A stretch of 64,000 nucleotides of DNA from Alloalcanivorax dieselolei B5 (GTDB lineage: Bacteria; Pseudomonadota; Gammaproteobacteria; Pseudomonadales; Alcanivoracaceae). Positions within the stretch are counted from its first letter, which is position 1; every line of letters starts with the position of its first letter. Made by a program: the position numbers and the translations under genes. Below the pieces are notes generated by a model. That model made no database searches. It was given only the letters and a program-made list of their open reading frames with translations, and had not been told where the DNA came from. Positions 1-10,067 of the stretch are shown here, piece after piece. The stretch spans positions 3,782,001 to 3,846,000 of the forward strand of contig NC_018691.1 of the NCBI RefSeq assembly GCF_000300005.1, written 5' to 3'.

Positions 1-2033
1 ATTTCCGCCTGGGACAGCACCACCAGGTGACGCAGACGGCGGCGCAGGAAACGGGCCAGCAGACCACGCAGGGCCGGCACCACCACCAGCACCGGCGGCA
101 AGCCGGCATTTTCCTGCCGCTCCAGGGCGGCGCCGGCCTGATTCATCAGCGTATCCGCCAGGCCCGGCTCCAGCGCGCCACCACCGTTGAGCGCTTGTTC
201 CAGCACCTGTTCGAGACCGGCGTCGAGACCGATCACCGACAGCTCGCCGGTGGCGGAGAACCACCGGTCGGTGATAGCCCGACCCAGGGCCACGCGGACC
301 CGGGCGGTCAGCTCTTCCGCGTCGGCCTGGGCATTGCCCGGTTCGGCCAGGGCATCGAGGATGGTGCTCAGATCGCGGATCGGCACATCCTCGTCCAGCA
401 GGTTTTGCAGAATGCGCTGCAGCGTGGTGAGCGACACGGCCTTGGGCACCACCTCTTCCACCAGCGCCTTCTGCTCTTCGCCCAGTTTGTCCAGCAGTTG
501 CTGAACTTCCTTGCGTCCCAGCATTTCCGCGCCATAGCGGTGCAACAGATGATTGAAGTGAGTGGCCACCACGGTGCCGGCGTCCACCACCGTGTAGCCG
601 TACACCTGGGCCCGTTCCCGTTGGGATTCGTCGATCCATACCGCTGGCAGGCCGAAGGCGGGGTCTTGGGTGGCACGCCCTTCCAGGGTGCCGGACACCT
701 GACCGGGATCGATGGCCAGCCACTGGCCGGGGAAAGCCTGGCCACGCCCCACTTCAGCGCCCTTGAGGGTGATCACATAGCTGTTGGCGTCCAGCTCCAG
801 GTTGTCGCGGATGTGCACCACCGGCGGCAGGAAGCCCACGTCCTGAGCGAATTTCTTGCGTACGCTCTTGATGCGGCCAAGCAACTCACCATGTTGACGA
901 TGATCCACCAGCGGAATCAGCCGGTGCCCCACTTCCAGGCCCAAGGTATCGATCAGGCGCACATCGTCCCAGGTGGCTTCCGGGGCTTCCGGCTCCGGCG
1001 CCGCCGCGGCCTCGATGTGTTGTTCCGCCAGATTCTGGTCGCGCCGCCGGATCAGATACCAGGCAATCCCCCCCAACGCGAGAGTGAACAGCAAGAACAC
1101 CAGATTCGGCATCCCCGGTACCAGCCCCAGCAACCCCATCACGCCGGCGGCCAGGAACATCACCTTGGGATTGATCAGCAACTGGTCGATGATCTGCTCA
1201 CCGATATCCTGGTCGGTGTTGACCCGCGACACGGTGACGCCGGCGGCGGTGGAGATCACCAACGCCGGAATCTGCGCCACCAGGCCGTCACCAATGGTCA
1301 GCAACGCATAGGTGCGGCCCGCTTCGGCGAAGCTCATGTCGTGCTGCAGCATGCCGATCAACAAACCGCCGAGCACGTTCACCACCATGATCACCAGCCC
1401 GGCCACGGCGTCGCCGCGAACGAACTTGCTGGCGCCGTCCATGGAACCGTAGAAATCCGCTTCCTTGGCCACATCGGCACGGCGGCGGCGGGCGTCTTCC
1501 TCGCCGATCAGGCCGGCGTTGAGATCGGCATCGATGGCCATTTGTTTGCCGGGCATGGCGTCGAGGGTAAAGCGCGCGCCCACTTCGGCGATGCGCCCGG
1601 CGCCTTTGGTGATCACCACGAAGTTGATCACCACCAGGATCAGAAACACCACCAGCCCAACGGCGAAGTTGCCGCCCACCAGGAACTGGCCGAACGCCTC
1701 GATCACCTTACCGGCGGCGTCGCCGCCCTCGTGCCCGTCCATCAACACCACCCGGGTGGAGGCCACGTTCAGCGACAACCGCATCAGGGTGGTGAACAGC
1801 AGCACCGACGGAAAGGCGGAGAAGTCCAGGGAGTTGAGGGTGAACATGCTGACCAGCAGCACCATCACCGCCAGGGCGATATTGAAGGTAAAGAACAGAT
1901 CCAGCGCGAACGGCGGCAGCGGCAGGATCAGCATGGACATGACCAGCAGGATCAGTACCGGTCCGGCCATGATCTTCATCGGCACGTTCTTCATCGACAA
2001 AGAAGAGCCCGCACCCAGCAGCGATCCCATCAT
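1..2033 (-). CDS. flhA: Flagellar export gate protein FlhA (C-terminus cut by window edge)
   Basis: FlhA is the inner-membrane platform of the flagellar type III export gate. Its cytoplasmic C-domain docks chaperone-substrate complexes. About 677 residues are visible and the frame is still open at the window edge, so only some 15-25 residues of a family member near 695 residues should be missing. The N-terminal half holds many hydrophobic segments and the conserved stretch LMRLSLNVASTRV near residue 80. The second half is the soluble cytoplasmic domain. The ATG at 2033-2031 overlaps the flhB stop (ATGA), so the two are translationally coupled. The long open frame on the plus strand here is antisense noise. 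Confidence 0.97.
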   Translation of the reverse strand, partial: MMGSLLGAGSSLSMKNVPMKIMAGPVLILLVMSMLILPLPPFALDLFFTFNIALAVMVLLVSMFTLNSLDFSAFPSVLLFTTLMRLSLNVASTRVVLMDGHEGGDAAGKVIEAFGQFLVGGNFAVGLVVFLILVVINFVVITKGAGRIAEVGARFTLDAMPGKQMAIDADLNAGLIGEEDARRRRADVAKEADFYGSMDGASKFVRGDAVAGLVIMVVNVLGGLLIGMLQHDMSFAEAGRTYALLTIGDGLVAQIPALVISTAAGVTVSRVNTDQDIGEQIIDQLLINPKVMFLAAGVMGLLGLVPGMPNLVFLLFTLALGGIAWYLIRRRDQNLAEQHIEAAAAPEPEAPEATWDDVRLIDTLGLEVGHRLIPLVDHRQHGELLGRIKSVRKKFAQDVGFLPPVVHIRDNLELDANSYVITLKGAEVGRGQAFPGQWLAIDPGQVSGTLEGRATQDPAFGLPAVWIDESQRERAQVYGYTVVDAGTVVATHFNHLLHRYGAEMLGRKEVQQLLDKLGEEQKALVEEVVPKAVSLTTLQRILQNLLDEDVPIRDLSTILDALAEPGNAQADAEELTARVRVALGRAITDRWFSATGELSVIGLDAGLEQVLEQALNGGGALEPGLADTLMNQAGAALERQENAGLPPVLVVVPALRGLLARFLRRRLRHLVVLSQAE

Positions 2034-3187
2034 GATGCGCCTCCTTGATCGGCGGCGGGCACCGCCAGGTCATCGGGAACCGGCAGATCCCGCGGCGGCA
2101 CCGGCGCTGCTTCGCCACTGCCACGGGCGCTCTTGAGACGGAAAGCCCAGACCAGCACCTCCGCCACGGCGGTGTACAAAGCGGCGGGAATTTCCTGGTC
2201 CAGATCCACATGGCGATACAGGGCTCGCGCCAGCGGCGGCGCTTCCAATAACGGCACCCGGTGTTCCTCGCCGAGGGCACGAATACGGGCCGCCACCTGA
2301 TCCGCCCCTTTAGCCACCACCCGCGGCGCGGACATGCGGCCTTCTTCGTAACGCAAGGCCACGGCGAAATGGCTGGGGTTGGTGACGATCACATCCGCCT
2401 CGGGGACTTTGCTCATCATGCGCTGGCGCGCCACGCTCTGCTGCTGCGAACGAATACGCGCCTTGAGTTGCGGATCGCCTTCGCTTTCCTTGTGTTCGCG
2501 TTTGATCTCTTCCTTGCTCATACGCAGCTTCTTGGCGTGACTCCAGAGCTGGTAAGGCACATCGATCAGCACGGCCACCAGCAGCGTCAGCACCATCAGA
2601 CCGCTGGCGGAGGCGGCCAGCGTCAGCGCGTTGGTCAGTGCCAGACGCAAAGGCTGCTCCATCAGCGCCATGAATTCCCCTTTGTGGCGCAGCAGGAAAA
2701 GCACCGCCACGCCGCCCACCAGCACTGACTTGGCCAGCGCCTTGGCCAGCTCCGCCAGCGCCTGGCTGGAAAACATGCGTTTCAGGCCCGCGATTGGATT
2801 GAGTTTGGAGAATTTCGGTTGCAACGCCTTGGCGCTCATCGACCAGCCGCCGGTGAGCATCGGCGCCACCAGCGCCACCACCAGCAGCGTCAGGAATAAC
2901 GGCATCAGCGCCACCAGGGTCCGTACCCCCAGATCCGCCGCGTGGCCGAGCATCGGGCCGGTATCCAGCGCCTGGCGCCGCTCAAACAGGAAGGACTGCT
3001 CCATCACCAGAGCGAGCTGGCCGAACAACGGGCCGGACATCACCCACAGACCACCGACCCCGGCGAACAGCAACAGAAAGGTGGCCAGCTCCCGCGAACG
3101 CGGCACCTGGCCTTCTTCCCGCGCCTGTTCCAATCGTCGGGGGGTGGCCGGTTCGGTCTTTTCCTGGTCCTGGGTATCGTCCGCCAT
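2030..3187 (-). CDS. flhB: Flagellar export switch protein FlhB
   Basis: FlhB is the inner-membrane export-gate protein that switches specificity from rod/hook to filament substrates after self-cleavage of its cytoplasmic domain. At 385 residues it has the usual length. Four hydrophobic segments span residues 35-215, followed by a charged linker and the autocleavage domain. The cleavage motif reads N270-P-S-H, where most homologues have NPTH. Asn-Pro is kept, so cleavage is probably intact. The C-terminus resembles the separate FhlB-like protein at 16983-17270. It is followed by flhA with a 4-nt overlap. A REP palindrome and a possible FlhDC box separate it from cheZ upstream. Confidence 0.97.
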   Translation of the reverse strand: MADDTQDQEKTEPATPRRLEQAREEGQVPRSRELATFLLLFAGVGGLWVMSGPLFGQLALVMEQSFLFERRQALDTGPMLGHAADLGVRTLVALMPLFLTLLVVALVAPMLTGGWSMSAKALQPKFSKLNPIAGLKRMFSSQALAELAKALAKSVLVGGVAVLFLLRHKGEFMALMEQPLRLALTNALTLAASASGLMVLTLLVAVLIDVPYQLWSHAKKLRMSKEEIKREHKESEGDPQLKARIRSQQQSVARQRMMSKVPEADVIVTNPSHFAVALRYEEGRMSAPRVVAKGADQVAARIRALGEEHRVPLLEAPPLARALYRHVDLDQEIPAALYTAVAEVLVWAFRLKSARGSGEAAPVPPRDLPVPDDLAVPAADQGGAS

Positions 3188-3248
3188 GGCACCGTCAAGG
3201 AGGGCTGGGTATTCGGCCCATCATTGTCGGCAAAGCGGCGGCACGGCT

Positions 3249-3291
3249 AACGGTGGATTAGAGGCAGGGAATGGCGGTTATTCGGCGGCTT
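3249..3291 (-). promoter_or_regulatory. Possible FlhDC box upstream of flhBA
   Basis: Two half-sites lie in inverted orientation 11 nt apart: AACGG-N3-ATTAGAGG at 3249-3264 and the complement of AAGCC-N3-GAATAACC at 3276-3291. The published FlhDC half-site is roughly AA(C/T)G(C/G)-N2-3-AAATA(A/G)CG, with 10-12 nt between halves. The right half fits well and the left half only partly. It lies about 60-100 nt upstream of the flhB start, where a class II promoter would be expected. Confidence 0.35.
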
Positions 3292-3317
3292 CCCACGAAA
3301 GCCACCACGGAGCCGTT

Positions 3318-3387
3318 GTAGGAGCTTGCCCTGCAAGCGAATTCCTGGGAACCAGGAGCCCTATTCGCTTGCAGGGCAAGCTCCTAC
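3318..3387. repeat. REP-like palindrome, copy 1
   Basis: Perfect 25-nt inverted arms at 3318-3342 and 3363-3387, separated by 20 nt. Each arm has the core GTAGGAGCTTGCCCTG followed by CAAGCGAAT. Flanking bases (GCGGCC on the right, then TTGTAGCGACC) recur at other copies. It sits between cheZ and flhB, outside coding sequence. This is the best-preserved form of the repeat family in the window. Confidence 0.93.
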
Positions 3388-3432
3388 AGCGGCCTTGTAG
3401 CGACCGCCAAGCGGATGTCCGCACCGCCGGGC

Positions 3433-4089
3433 TTAAAACCCCAGCTCATCCAGCAGGGAATCCACCTGATCCTGGCTGCTGACCACGTCTTCCTTGGCGG
3501 CGTCGATCTGCGGCCCGTTGATCAGGGAGTCGTCGCGGCGGCGCTGCATGTCATCACGCTCACGGCCTTCCGGAACGTTATCCAGCAGCACTTGCAGCAA
3601 CTGCCGCTCCACCTCCTGGATCACCTCCATCATCTTCTTGATCACCTGGCCGGTGAGATCCTGGAAGTCCTGGGCCATCATGATTTCCAACAGCTCCTTG
3701 TTGGTGGCCTGAGCCAGGTCCGGCACTTCGCCGAAAAATGCTCGCGTGTCGTTGACCAGGTCGCGGGCCTGATCCAGCTCCTTCGGTTCCTGGAACCAGG
3801 CTTGCCAGCGCTGATCCAGATCACCGGCACGGTCGGCTATTTGATTCTGCAGTGGCTGCGCGCGATCAATAGCATTAAGCGCCCGGTCGGCCGCCTGTTC
3901 GGTCATGGTGGCCACGTAATCCAAGCGGGCGCGGGCATCGGGAATCGCCTCCGCCGCCTTGACCACTTCCTTATCCAGACCCAGTTCGCGCATGCTGTCG
4001 CGCAACATGCGGGTAAGCTGACCAATACGCTGGACCAGATCGTCGGATCCGGCCGCCCCTTCGCTGATATGCCCGGCCTCGTTGCTCAT
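3433..4089 (-). CDS. cheZ: CheY-P phosphatase CheZ
   Basis: CheZ accelerates dephosphorylation of CheY-P and so ends the motor-switching signal. The 218-residue protein has the expected long helical hairpin. The catalytic region is [16 protein letters not shown] (near residues 135-150), which contains the conserved Gln that enters the CheY active site. The C-terminal tail ends [11 protein letters not shown], the amphipathic CheY-binding helix. It lies 90 nt downstream of cheY in the same orientation. Confidence 0.95.
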   Translation of the reverse strand: MSNEAGHISEGAAGSDDLVQRIGQLTRMLRDSMRELGLDKEVVKAAEAIPDARARLDYVATMTEQAADRALNAIDRAQPLQNQIADRAGDLDQRWQAWFQEPKELDQARDLVNDTRAFFGEVPDLAQATNKELLEIMMAQDFQDLTGQVIKKMMEVIQEVERQLLQVLLDNVPEGRERDDMQRRRDDSLINGPQIDAAKEDVVSSQDQVDSLLDELGF

Positions 4090-4179
4090 GCTGCTTTCTC
4101 CTGCCTCGGGATGTCTGGCATCCTGCCGGCCCTGGCCGGCGGCGTGCCATCACCATTCCCGGATGCTGCCTGTAACGGG

Positions 4180-4566
4180 TTATGCGCCAAGTTTCTCGAA
4201 GATCTTGTTGAGCTTTTCTTCCAGGGTGACGGCGGTAAAGGGTTTGACGATGTAACCGTTGGCACCGGCCTGGGCCGCGGCAATGATGTTTTCTTTCTTC
4301 GCCTCCGCGGTCACCATCAACACCGGCAGGTGGTTAAGCTCGCCGTCGGCGCGAATCTGCTTGAGCATTTCCAGGCCGTCCAGGTTGGGCATGTTCCAGT
4401 CCGACACCACGAACTGAAAGCCGCCTCCACGTAACTTGGTCAAGGCCTCCTGACCGTCCTCCGCTTCATCCACATTGCCGTATCCCAGCTCCTTGAGCAG
4501 GCTGCGGATGATGCGGCGCATGGTGGGAAAATCATCCACCACCAGAATACTCATGTTCTTGTCCAC
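4180..4566 (-). CDS. cheY: Chemotaxis response regulator CheY
   Basis: A stand-alone receiver domain that, once phosphorylated by CheA, binds FliM and changes rotation. I chose a GTG start at 4566 (128 residues) because GGAGAG lies 7 nt upstream and the length matches the family. A longer frame to 4614 would overlap the receptor gene, and an internal ATG lies at 4554. Key residues with this start are the acidic pair D11/D12, phospho-acceptor D56 (in SDWNMP), T86 and K108 (in KPF). It lies between a receptor gene and cheZ. Confidence 0.95.
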   Translation of the reverse strand: MDKNMSILVVDDFPTMRRIIRSLLKELGYGNVDEAEDGQEALTKLRGGGFQFVVSDWNMPNLDGLEMLKQIRADGELNHLPVLMVTAEAKKENIIAAAQAGANGYIVKPFTAVTLEEKLNKIFEKLGA

Positions 4567-4594
4567 GATTGTGCTCTCCGCTACTTGATTCCGG

Positions 4595-6343
4595 TCAGAA
4601 CTCTTCCCAGTCATCCTCGGTGGTCACCGCTTCGCGGCGCGGCACCACCTTTTTCATTTTCTCTTCCGCCGGTACCGGCTTTCCCGCCTTGGTGATGCGA
4701 TCGTCGTCACCCTCAATCTCCCCGGAGGTTTCCGGGTCATCGCCCTGCTCCGGCTTGCGCCAAAGCGACAAGGCGGCCAGTTGTTCTGGTTGCAGGCGGA
4801 AGATGGCCACCGCTTTTTCCAAACGCCGTGCCTGTTCTTCCAGTGACGCCGCGGCGGCGCTGGCTTCCTGCACCAGCGACGCGTTTTGCTGGGTCACTTC
4901 GTCCATTTGCGTTACCGCCTGGCTGACCTGCTCGATACCCCCGCTTTGTTCCTGGGAGGCGGAAGAGATCTCATCCATGATGTCGGTCACCCGTTTCACC
5001 GCGGCCACCACTTCCCGCATGGTCTCACCGGCTTCCTCCACCAGGCGGGAGCCTTCATCCACCTGGGAGACGGAGCTCTCGATCAACTCCTTGATTTGCC
5101 GGGCGGCATCGGCACTGTTGCCCGCCAGGTTGCGCACTTCACCGGCCACCACCGCGAAGCCGCGCCCCTGTTCACCGGCGCGCGCCGCCTCCACCGAGGC
5201 GTTCAACGCCAGGATGTTGGTCTGAAAGGCGATGGAGTCGATCATGCTGGTGATTTCCGCCACCTTGCGGGAGCTGTCGGAAATGCCGCGCATGGTGCCG
5301 ATCACCCGTTCCATTACGGCACCGCCACGACCGGCGGTGCCGGAGGCGTCGTTGGCCAGGCCGCTGGCCTGGCGCGCGTTATCGGCGTTCTGCTTCACCG
5401 TGGCGGTGAGCTGTTCCATGCTGGTGGCGGTCTCCTCCAGGGAGGCGGCCTGCTGTTCCGTGCGGGAAGACAGATCCGCGTTGCCGCTGGCGATCTCGGA
5501 GGCGCCGACATAAATGGCGTTGCCGCTTTCGCGCACCTCGGTGACGATCTTGCCGAGACTGTGCTGCATCTCCGCCATGGCGGTGAACAGCTTGCCGATT
5601 TCATTGTTGCCCGGCACTTTGATGTCCTCGGACAGATCCGCGCGGGCGATGCGCTGCAGATTCTCCACCGCCCAGCTCAGCGGTTTCACCACCACGCCCC
5701 GCAACATCAGATACACCAACACCATGATGATACCGGTGAGCACCAACATGCCGGTACCGATGTAAGAGAACAAGGTGGTCTGCTGGTGGTAATGGTCCAT
5801 CACCTCCTGACCGTGCTCATCCCCATAGCGGGTAAAGTTGGTCAGGGTGTCATTGAGATCGTCGTTGGGGGTGAGCAGTTCCTGACGCAGATTGCGGTAG
5901 GTGCGCAAGTCCGCTTTCTGCAGATAGTCATACTGCATTTTCACCAGACGCAGTACTTCATTGTAAGCGCCGGCCAGCTCATCCGCCCGGGCTGCACCCA
6001 TCTCGGTCTTGGGACTATCGAGAAAGCCCTGAAACCGGCTTTCCGCCCGTTCCAGAAAGCCACTTACGCGCTGAATCTGGTTGTCCGCCACCAAGCGCAT
6101 GCCGTTATCCAGATAATCGGCGGCCAGATCCATTTCGATACGGGCCTGGTTCAACAGGGTTGTCGCCCGGGCCACCTGATTCAGTTGCTGCACGTTGACC
6201 TGATTCAGGGTTGTAATCGATGATTCCACCATCTGGTTGGTCAGGATGCGGATGGCGGCGAGACCACTGATCAAAAGCGCACAACAAATCAGCGCCCCGG
6301 CCACCGCCGTATTGATATTGATATTTCGCACGAATTTCATCAT
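4595..6343 (-). CDS. Methyl-accepting chemotaxis receptor with C-terminal CheR/CheB tether
   Basis: A 582-residue transmembrane chemoreceptor. The order is TM1 (about 14-34), a periplasmic four-helix-type sensor (about 35-190), TM2 (about 190-212), HAMP, then the coiled-coil signalling hairpin, whose tip contains [20 protein letters not shown]. The tail is a flexible acidic linker ending D-W-E-E-F, which matches the xWxxF pentapeptide that recruits CheR and CheB in Tar/Tsr-type receptors. The other two receptors in this cluster lack it. It lies between cheB and cheY, as expected for a major receptor. The ligand cannot be read from the sequence. Confidence 0.95.
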   Translation of the reverse strand: MMKFVRNININTAVAGALICCALLISGLAAIRILTNQMVESSITTLNQVNVQQLNQVARATTLLNQARIEMDLAADYLDNGMRLVADNQIQRVSGFLERAESRFQGFLDSPKTEMGAARADELAGAYNEVLRLVKMQYDYLQKADLRTYRNLRQELLTPNDDLNDTLTNFTRYGDEHGQEVMDHYHQQTTLFSYIGTGMLVLTGIIMVLVYLMLRGVVVKPLSWAVENLQRIARADLSEDIKVPGNNEIGKLFTAMAEMQHSLGKIVTEVRESGNAIYVGASEIASGNADLSSRTEQQAASLEETATSMEQLTATVKQNADNARQASGLANDASGTAGRGGAVMERVIGTMRGISDSSRKVAEITSMIDSIAFQTNILALNASVEAARAGEQGRGFAVVAGEVRNLAGNSADAARQIKELIESSVSQVDEGSRLVEEAGETMREVVAAVKRVTDIMDEISSASQEQSGGIEQVSQAVTQMDEVTQQNASLVQEASAAAASLEEQARRLEKAVAIFRLQPEQLAALSLWRKPEQGDDPETSGEIEGDDDRITKAGKPVPAEEKMKKVVPRREAVTTEDDWEEF

Positions 6344-6376
6344 AGCCGGCCTTTCCTTTCTTCAAGGTTGTTCTGT

Positions 6377-7429
6377 CTATACCCGCTGAGCCCGCCCGGA
6401 AGCGGCCGCCAGTGCCATCAGACGCGGCGCCACCTGATCCAGCGGCAGCACTTCGGTGGCCGCGCCCAGGGCAATGGCCTCACGGGGCATCCCGAACACC
6501 AGGGAGGTGTCCTGATCCTGGGCCAGGGTGTGGGCACCGGCTTCACGCATGGCAAGCAGTCCCCCGGCACCGTCCTTGCCCATACCGGTGAGCAAGACGC
6601 CAATGGCGTTGCGGCCGGCGTGCTGCGCCGCTGAGCGGAACAGCACATCCACGGAGGGCCGATGACGATTCACCGGCGGCCCCTGATCAAGGTGAATCAC
6701 ATAGTTCGCCCCGCTACGGGCCAACAGCATGTGCGCGTCCCCCGGCGCGATGTACACGTGACCGGGCAGCACCCGCTCTCCGTGTTCCCCCTCCTTTACC
6801 GTCACCGCGCAGAGCCGGTTCAGTCGTTCAGCGAACGACAAGGTGAATCCACCGGGCATATGTTGCGCGATCAGAATCGCCGGGCTGTTTGGCGGCAGCG
6901 GAGACAGCACTTCCCGAATCGCTTCGGTTCCGCCCGTGGAAGCCCCCAGAATCACCAGCTTTTCGCTGGAAATGATCGGGGCCTTCAACTTCGGCGGCGA
7001 TATCCGGGTCTCATTGGCCCGGCGCGGCCGGGAGCGAGCCGTGGCGCGGATTTTTTCCGCGATCAGTTCGCTGTAATCGAGCATGCCCGAGCGAATCCCC
7101 AACGACGGCTTTTCGATGAAATCCACCGCGCCCAGCTCCAGCGCCCGCAAGGTGATTTCCGATCCGGCCTGGGTCAGTGACGACACCATCAGCACCGGCA
7201 TCGGCCGCAGGCGCATCAGACGCTCCAGAAAGTCGAGCCCGTCCATGCGCGGCATCTCCACATCCAGCGTCAATACATCCGGGTTATGCCGCTTGATCAG
7301 GTCTCTCGCCACAATGGGATCCGGCGCCACCGCCACCACTTCCATGTCGGGATGGTGGTTGATGATCTCGCGCATCAAGTCACGAATCAGCGCGGAATCG
7401 TCGACGCACAGCACCCGAATTTTTTCCAT
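6377..7429 (-). CDS. cheB: Chemotaxis methylesterase/glutamine deamidase CheB
   Basis: CheB removes methyl groups from receptor glutamates and provides adaptation feedback after phosphorylation by CheA. The N-terminal receiver has D10/D11 and phospho-acceptor D56 (in TLDVEMP). The C-terminal methylesterase has the triad S164 (GASTGG), H190 (AQHMP) and D286 (GMGKDGA), at exactly the residue numbers of the E. coli enzyme. Length is 350 residues. A sigma-28-like promoter lies about 70-95 nt upstream, so cheB and the following receptor, cheY and cheZ may form their own class III unit. Confidence 0.97.
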   Translation of the reverse strand: MEKIRVLCVDDSALIRDLMREIINHHPDMEVVAVAPDPIVARDLIKRHNPDVLTLDVEMPRMDGLDFLERLMRLRPMPVLMVSSLTQAGSEITLRALELGAVDFIEKPSLGIRSGMLDYSELIAEKIRATARSRPRRANETRISPPKLKAPIISSEKLVILGASTGGTEAIREVLSPLPPNSPAILIAQHMPGGFTLSFAERLNRLCAVTVKEGEHGERVLPGHVYIAPGDAHMLLARSGANYVIHLDQGPPVNRHRPSVDVLFRSAAQHAGRNAIGVLLTGMGKDGAGGLLAMREAGAHTLAQDQDTSLVFGMPREAIALGAATEVLPLDQVAPRLMALAAASGRAQRV

Positions 7430-7498
7430 AGCCCAAACCCGCCCCTGTTACGGTGGAAACATTGCAATGGCGTTGGTTCAAAAGTCCTACTGGTTAGC

Positions 7499-7525
7499 TT
7501 ATCGGCCGTGACGCGCCAAGCTTGA
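7499..7525 (-). promoter_or_regulatory. Sigma-28 (FliA) promoter for cheB
   Basis: On the minus strand the site reads TCAAGCTT-N11-GCCGATAA. The -10 element is identical to the enterobacterial FliA consensus, and the -35 matches TAAAGTTT at 6 of 8 positions. The 11-nt spacer is the same as in the other six sites found here. It lies between cheR and cheB. Confidence 0.75.
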
Positions 7526-7558
7526 GGCCGGATTGAAGAAAGGCCGCCACCGCCGCGT

Positions 7559-8404
7559 TCATACCAGCGAGTACACCGTCTGACCGCGGGAGCGAAAGCG
7601 ATCGCTCAGGTAGGAGACGTTTTCTGAGTGGCCGGCGAACAACAGGCCGTCAGGCTTGAGCCGGTCGGCCAGCCGCCCCAGCACCCGGGTCTGGGTTTCA
7701 CGATCGAAGTAAATCATCACGTTGCGGCAGAAGATGGCATCGAAACGGTGCTCGGAGGGCCAGTCCCGGGCGACCAGGTTCATCACCTGAAAACGCACTT
7801 TCGCTACCAGGGCGGGTTTTACCCGGGCATAGCCGGCCCGGGCGCCACTGCCTTTCTGAAAAAAACGCCGCATGCGCTGGTCATCCAGGCGCGCTACCTG
7901 TTCCAGCGGGTAAACGGCACGTCGGGCCCGGTCCAGGGCCTCGGTGTCGATATCGGTGCCCAGCACCTCCACGTTGGCGTGCTCACCCAGGGTTTCCAGC
8001 AACGTCATGACGATGGAATACGGCTCTTCGCCGGTGGACGCCGCGGCGCTCCATACCCGGACCGGATCACGACGGCCACGGACATGATCGGCCAGCACTG
8101 GAAAGTGGTGCGATTCACGGAAAAAGGAGGTCAGGTTGGTGGTGAGCGCGTTGACGAACGCCTGCCATTCGACACCTTCCCCACTGGCTTCCAGACTTGC
8201 CAGATAATCCGCGAAACGGGTCAGGCCCCGGGCACGCACCAGGCGACCGACACGGCTGTAGACCATGTCCTTCTTGTGTTCCGCCAATACAATGCCGGCG
8301 CGCTGATAAATCAGTGTCCGAATGGTTTGAAAATCGCCGGCGGAAAAATGCAGATCACGTTCTGAAAACAGGGACGAAGCGGCCATCTCATGCGTCGGAT
8401 TCAA
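7559..8404 (-). CDS. cheR: Chemoreceptor methyltransferase CheR
   Basis: CheR transfers methyl groups from S-adenosylmethionine to receptor glutamates. The 281-residue protein has the helical N-terminal domain (with LIYQRAGIVLAEHKKDMVYSR) and the SAM-binding fold with SAAASTGEEPYSI. The chosen start is TTG at 8404: GGGGAG lies 5 nt upstream and the N-terminus then aligns with enteric CheR. The next ATG, at 8386, lacks a good ribosome site. The aerotaxis receptor gene ends at 8406, immediately upstream. No cheD lies between cheR and cheB. Confidence 0.95.
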   Translation of the reverse strand: MNPTHEMAASSLFSERDLHFSAGDFQTIRTLIYQRAGIVLAEHKKDMVYSRVGRLVRARGLTRFADYLASLEASGEGVEWQAFVNALTTNLTSFFRESHHFPVLADHVRGRRDPVRVWSAAASTGEEPYSIVMTLLETLGEHANVEVLGTDIDTEALDRARRAVYPLEQVARLDDQRMRRFFQKGSGARAGYARVKPALVAKVRFQVMNLVARDWPSEHRFDAIFCRNVMIYFDRETQTRVLGRLADRLKPDGLLFAGHSENVSYLSDRFRSRGQTVYSLV

Positions 8405-8405
8405 G

Positions 8406-10067
8406 TCAGCTCCCCGCTTCCATCACCAACGAGGGCCCGGTTTGAAGGGAACGGCCCGCCTCATCCCGGGCGGTGTCGCGCAAACGAAACACCGCCACGG
8501 AATGGCCGAGTGTATCGACCTCGGCCCGCAGCGCGCCGGCGGCATCGGCGGAGCCCTGAATACGTCGCGCGTTGTGCCGCATGGTCTCGTCCATCCGTGT
8601 CACCGCCTGGTTGATCTGGGCGATACCGGAGCTCTGTTCTTCGGATGCACAGGTGATCTCCCCCATGATGTCGTTGACCCGGGTTACCGACGCCACCACC
8701 TCACGGATGGTGCTCTCCGCCCGGTGTACCAGGTCGGCGCCACCCTGAATCTCCCTGCCCGAGTTGGCGATCAGCTCGCGAATCTCTTTCGCCGCGGCGG
8801 CGGACCGTCCAGCCAGGTTACGAACTTCACTGGCCACCACCGCGAAGCCGCGCCCCTGCTCACCGGCCCGGGCAGCCTCCACCGAGGCATTGAGTGCCAG
8901 GATATTGGTCTGAAAAGCGATGGCGTCGATACTGTCGATGATCACCGTCATCTTGCTGGAACTGGCGGTAATGCGATCCATGGTATTGACCACCTCTCCC
9001 ATTACCTCGCCGCTGTGCGCCACCTGGCTGGCCGCCTGCGATGCCAGCCCGCTGGCTTGCCGGGCATTGTCCGCGTTCTGCCGCACCGCGCTGGTGATCT
9101 GTTCCATACTGGACGCGGTTTGCTGCAGGGAAGCGGCCTGCTGTTCGGTATGGGAGGACAAATCCCGATTGGCTTCGGCGATGCCGCGAGCAGCCGGCGT
9201 CACCGCCGCGATACCCTCATTGACGTTGCCGACGATGCTGCCAAGGCAGCGCTGCATCACCGCCAGAGCCAGCATCAGCCGCCCCGCTTCGCCCACGGTA
9301 GCCTTCGGCGGCCGCGCCGCCAGATTGCCGGCGGCGATTTGAAAGGTGAACATCACCGCCTCGCGCAGCGGCTTCAACAAGGCGCCAGCGGTCAGCACGC
9401 CAAGCAAAACCAACATCGGTACACCGGCGGCCAACAGTACACCATGCGCGAGGATCAACCGGCCGCGCACGGGATCGTCCGACTGCAAATGACTTGCGCC
9501 ATAGAGCCCCACCGCGCTGCTGATCGCCAACAACACCACGGCCAGTAACGCCAATCCCCCCAGGCGCAAGACGCCACCGCGCTGCCCCAGGCGCCGCCAC
9601 CAGCCGAGCGGTCCCCTCCGCAGGATCTCTCCCCGTTCCAGCAAGAGATGCTGTCCGTTACCCTGACGTATGGCGGCATACTCCTGCTCCGCCCGGGCCA
9701 CGCTGTCGGCGTCCGGCTTCAGTCGCACCGACACATAACCCTTGATTTCATCGTCTTCCATGATCGGCGTGACGTGCGCCTTGACCCAATAGTGGTCGCC
9801 GTTCTTGCGGCGATTCTTGATCACGCCGACCCAGGTGCCGCCCTGCTTGAGGGTATGCCAGAGGTTTTCAAACGCCAGTGACGGCATATCCGGGTGGCGA
9901 ATCAGGTTATGGGGCGCGCCCAGTAACTCCTCCCGGCTGAATCCACTGACCTCGATGAAGGCGGGATTGGCGTAGGTGATCTTGCCACGCAGATCCGTGC
10001 GGGAAATCAGAAAGTGGTCATCGCGCAGCGGGTAATCCCGTTGAGTGACGGGCTGGTTATCACGCAT
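8406..10067 (-). CDS. aer: PAS-domain (Aer-like) energy-taxis receptor
   Basis: A 553-residue receptor of Aer type. A cytoplasmic PAS domain (about 15-120, with [19 protein letters not shown] and [11 protein letters not shown]) precedes two closely spaced hydrophobic segments (about 166-190 and 205-231), a short HAMP-like stretch and a full signalling hairpin. In Aer the PAS domain binds FAD and reports redox state. FAD binding here is inferred from similarity. The ATG at 10067 overlaps the preceding receptor gene by 8 nt and has GAGGTG 4-5 nt upstream. No tether pentapeptide is present. Confidence 0.93.
   Translation of the reverse strand: MRDNQPVTQRDYPLRDDHFLISRTDLRGKITYANPAFIEVSGFSREELLGAPHNLIRHPDMPSLAFENLWHTLKQGGTWVGVIKNRRKNGDHYWVKAHVTPIMEDDEIKGYVSVRLKPDADSVARAEQEYAAIRQGNGQHLLLERGEILRRGPLGWWRRLGQRGGVLRLGGLALLAVVLLAISSAVGLYGASHLQSDDPVRGRLILAHGVLLAAGVPMLVLLGVLTAGALLKPLREAVMFTFQIAAGNLAARPPKATVGEAGRLMLALAVMQRCLGSIVGNVNEGIAAVTPAARGIAEANRDLSSHTEQQAASLQQTASSMEQITSAVRQNADNARQASGLASQAASQVAHSGEVMGEVVNTMDRITASSSKMTVIIDSIDAIAFQTNILALNASVEAARAGEQGRGFAVVASEVRNLAGRSAAAAKEIRELIANSGREIQGGADLVHRAESTIREVVASVTRVNDIMGEITCASEEQSSGIAQINQAVTRMDETMRHNARRIQGSADAAGALRAEVDTLGHSVAVFRLRDTARDEAGRSLQTGPSLVMEAGS

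Noticed and set aside
27..2048. Very long open reading frame on the plus strand opposite flhA
   Set aside because: Its sequence is His/Gln-rich low-complexity typical of antisense frames in GC-rich DNA, and the minus strand encodes a full FlhA.
4567..4614. Longer N-terminus of CheY starting at 4614
   Set aside because: It would add 16 residues absent in the family and overlap the receptor gene. The GTG at 4566 has a well-placed GGAGAG.
7430..7558. cheD between cheR and cheB
   Set aside because: The 129-nt gap is too short for cheD and holds only a sigma-28 promoter.
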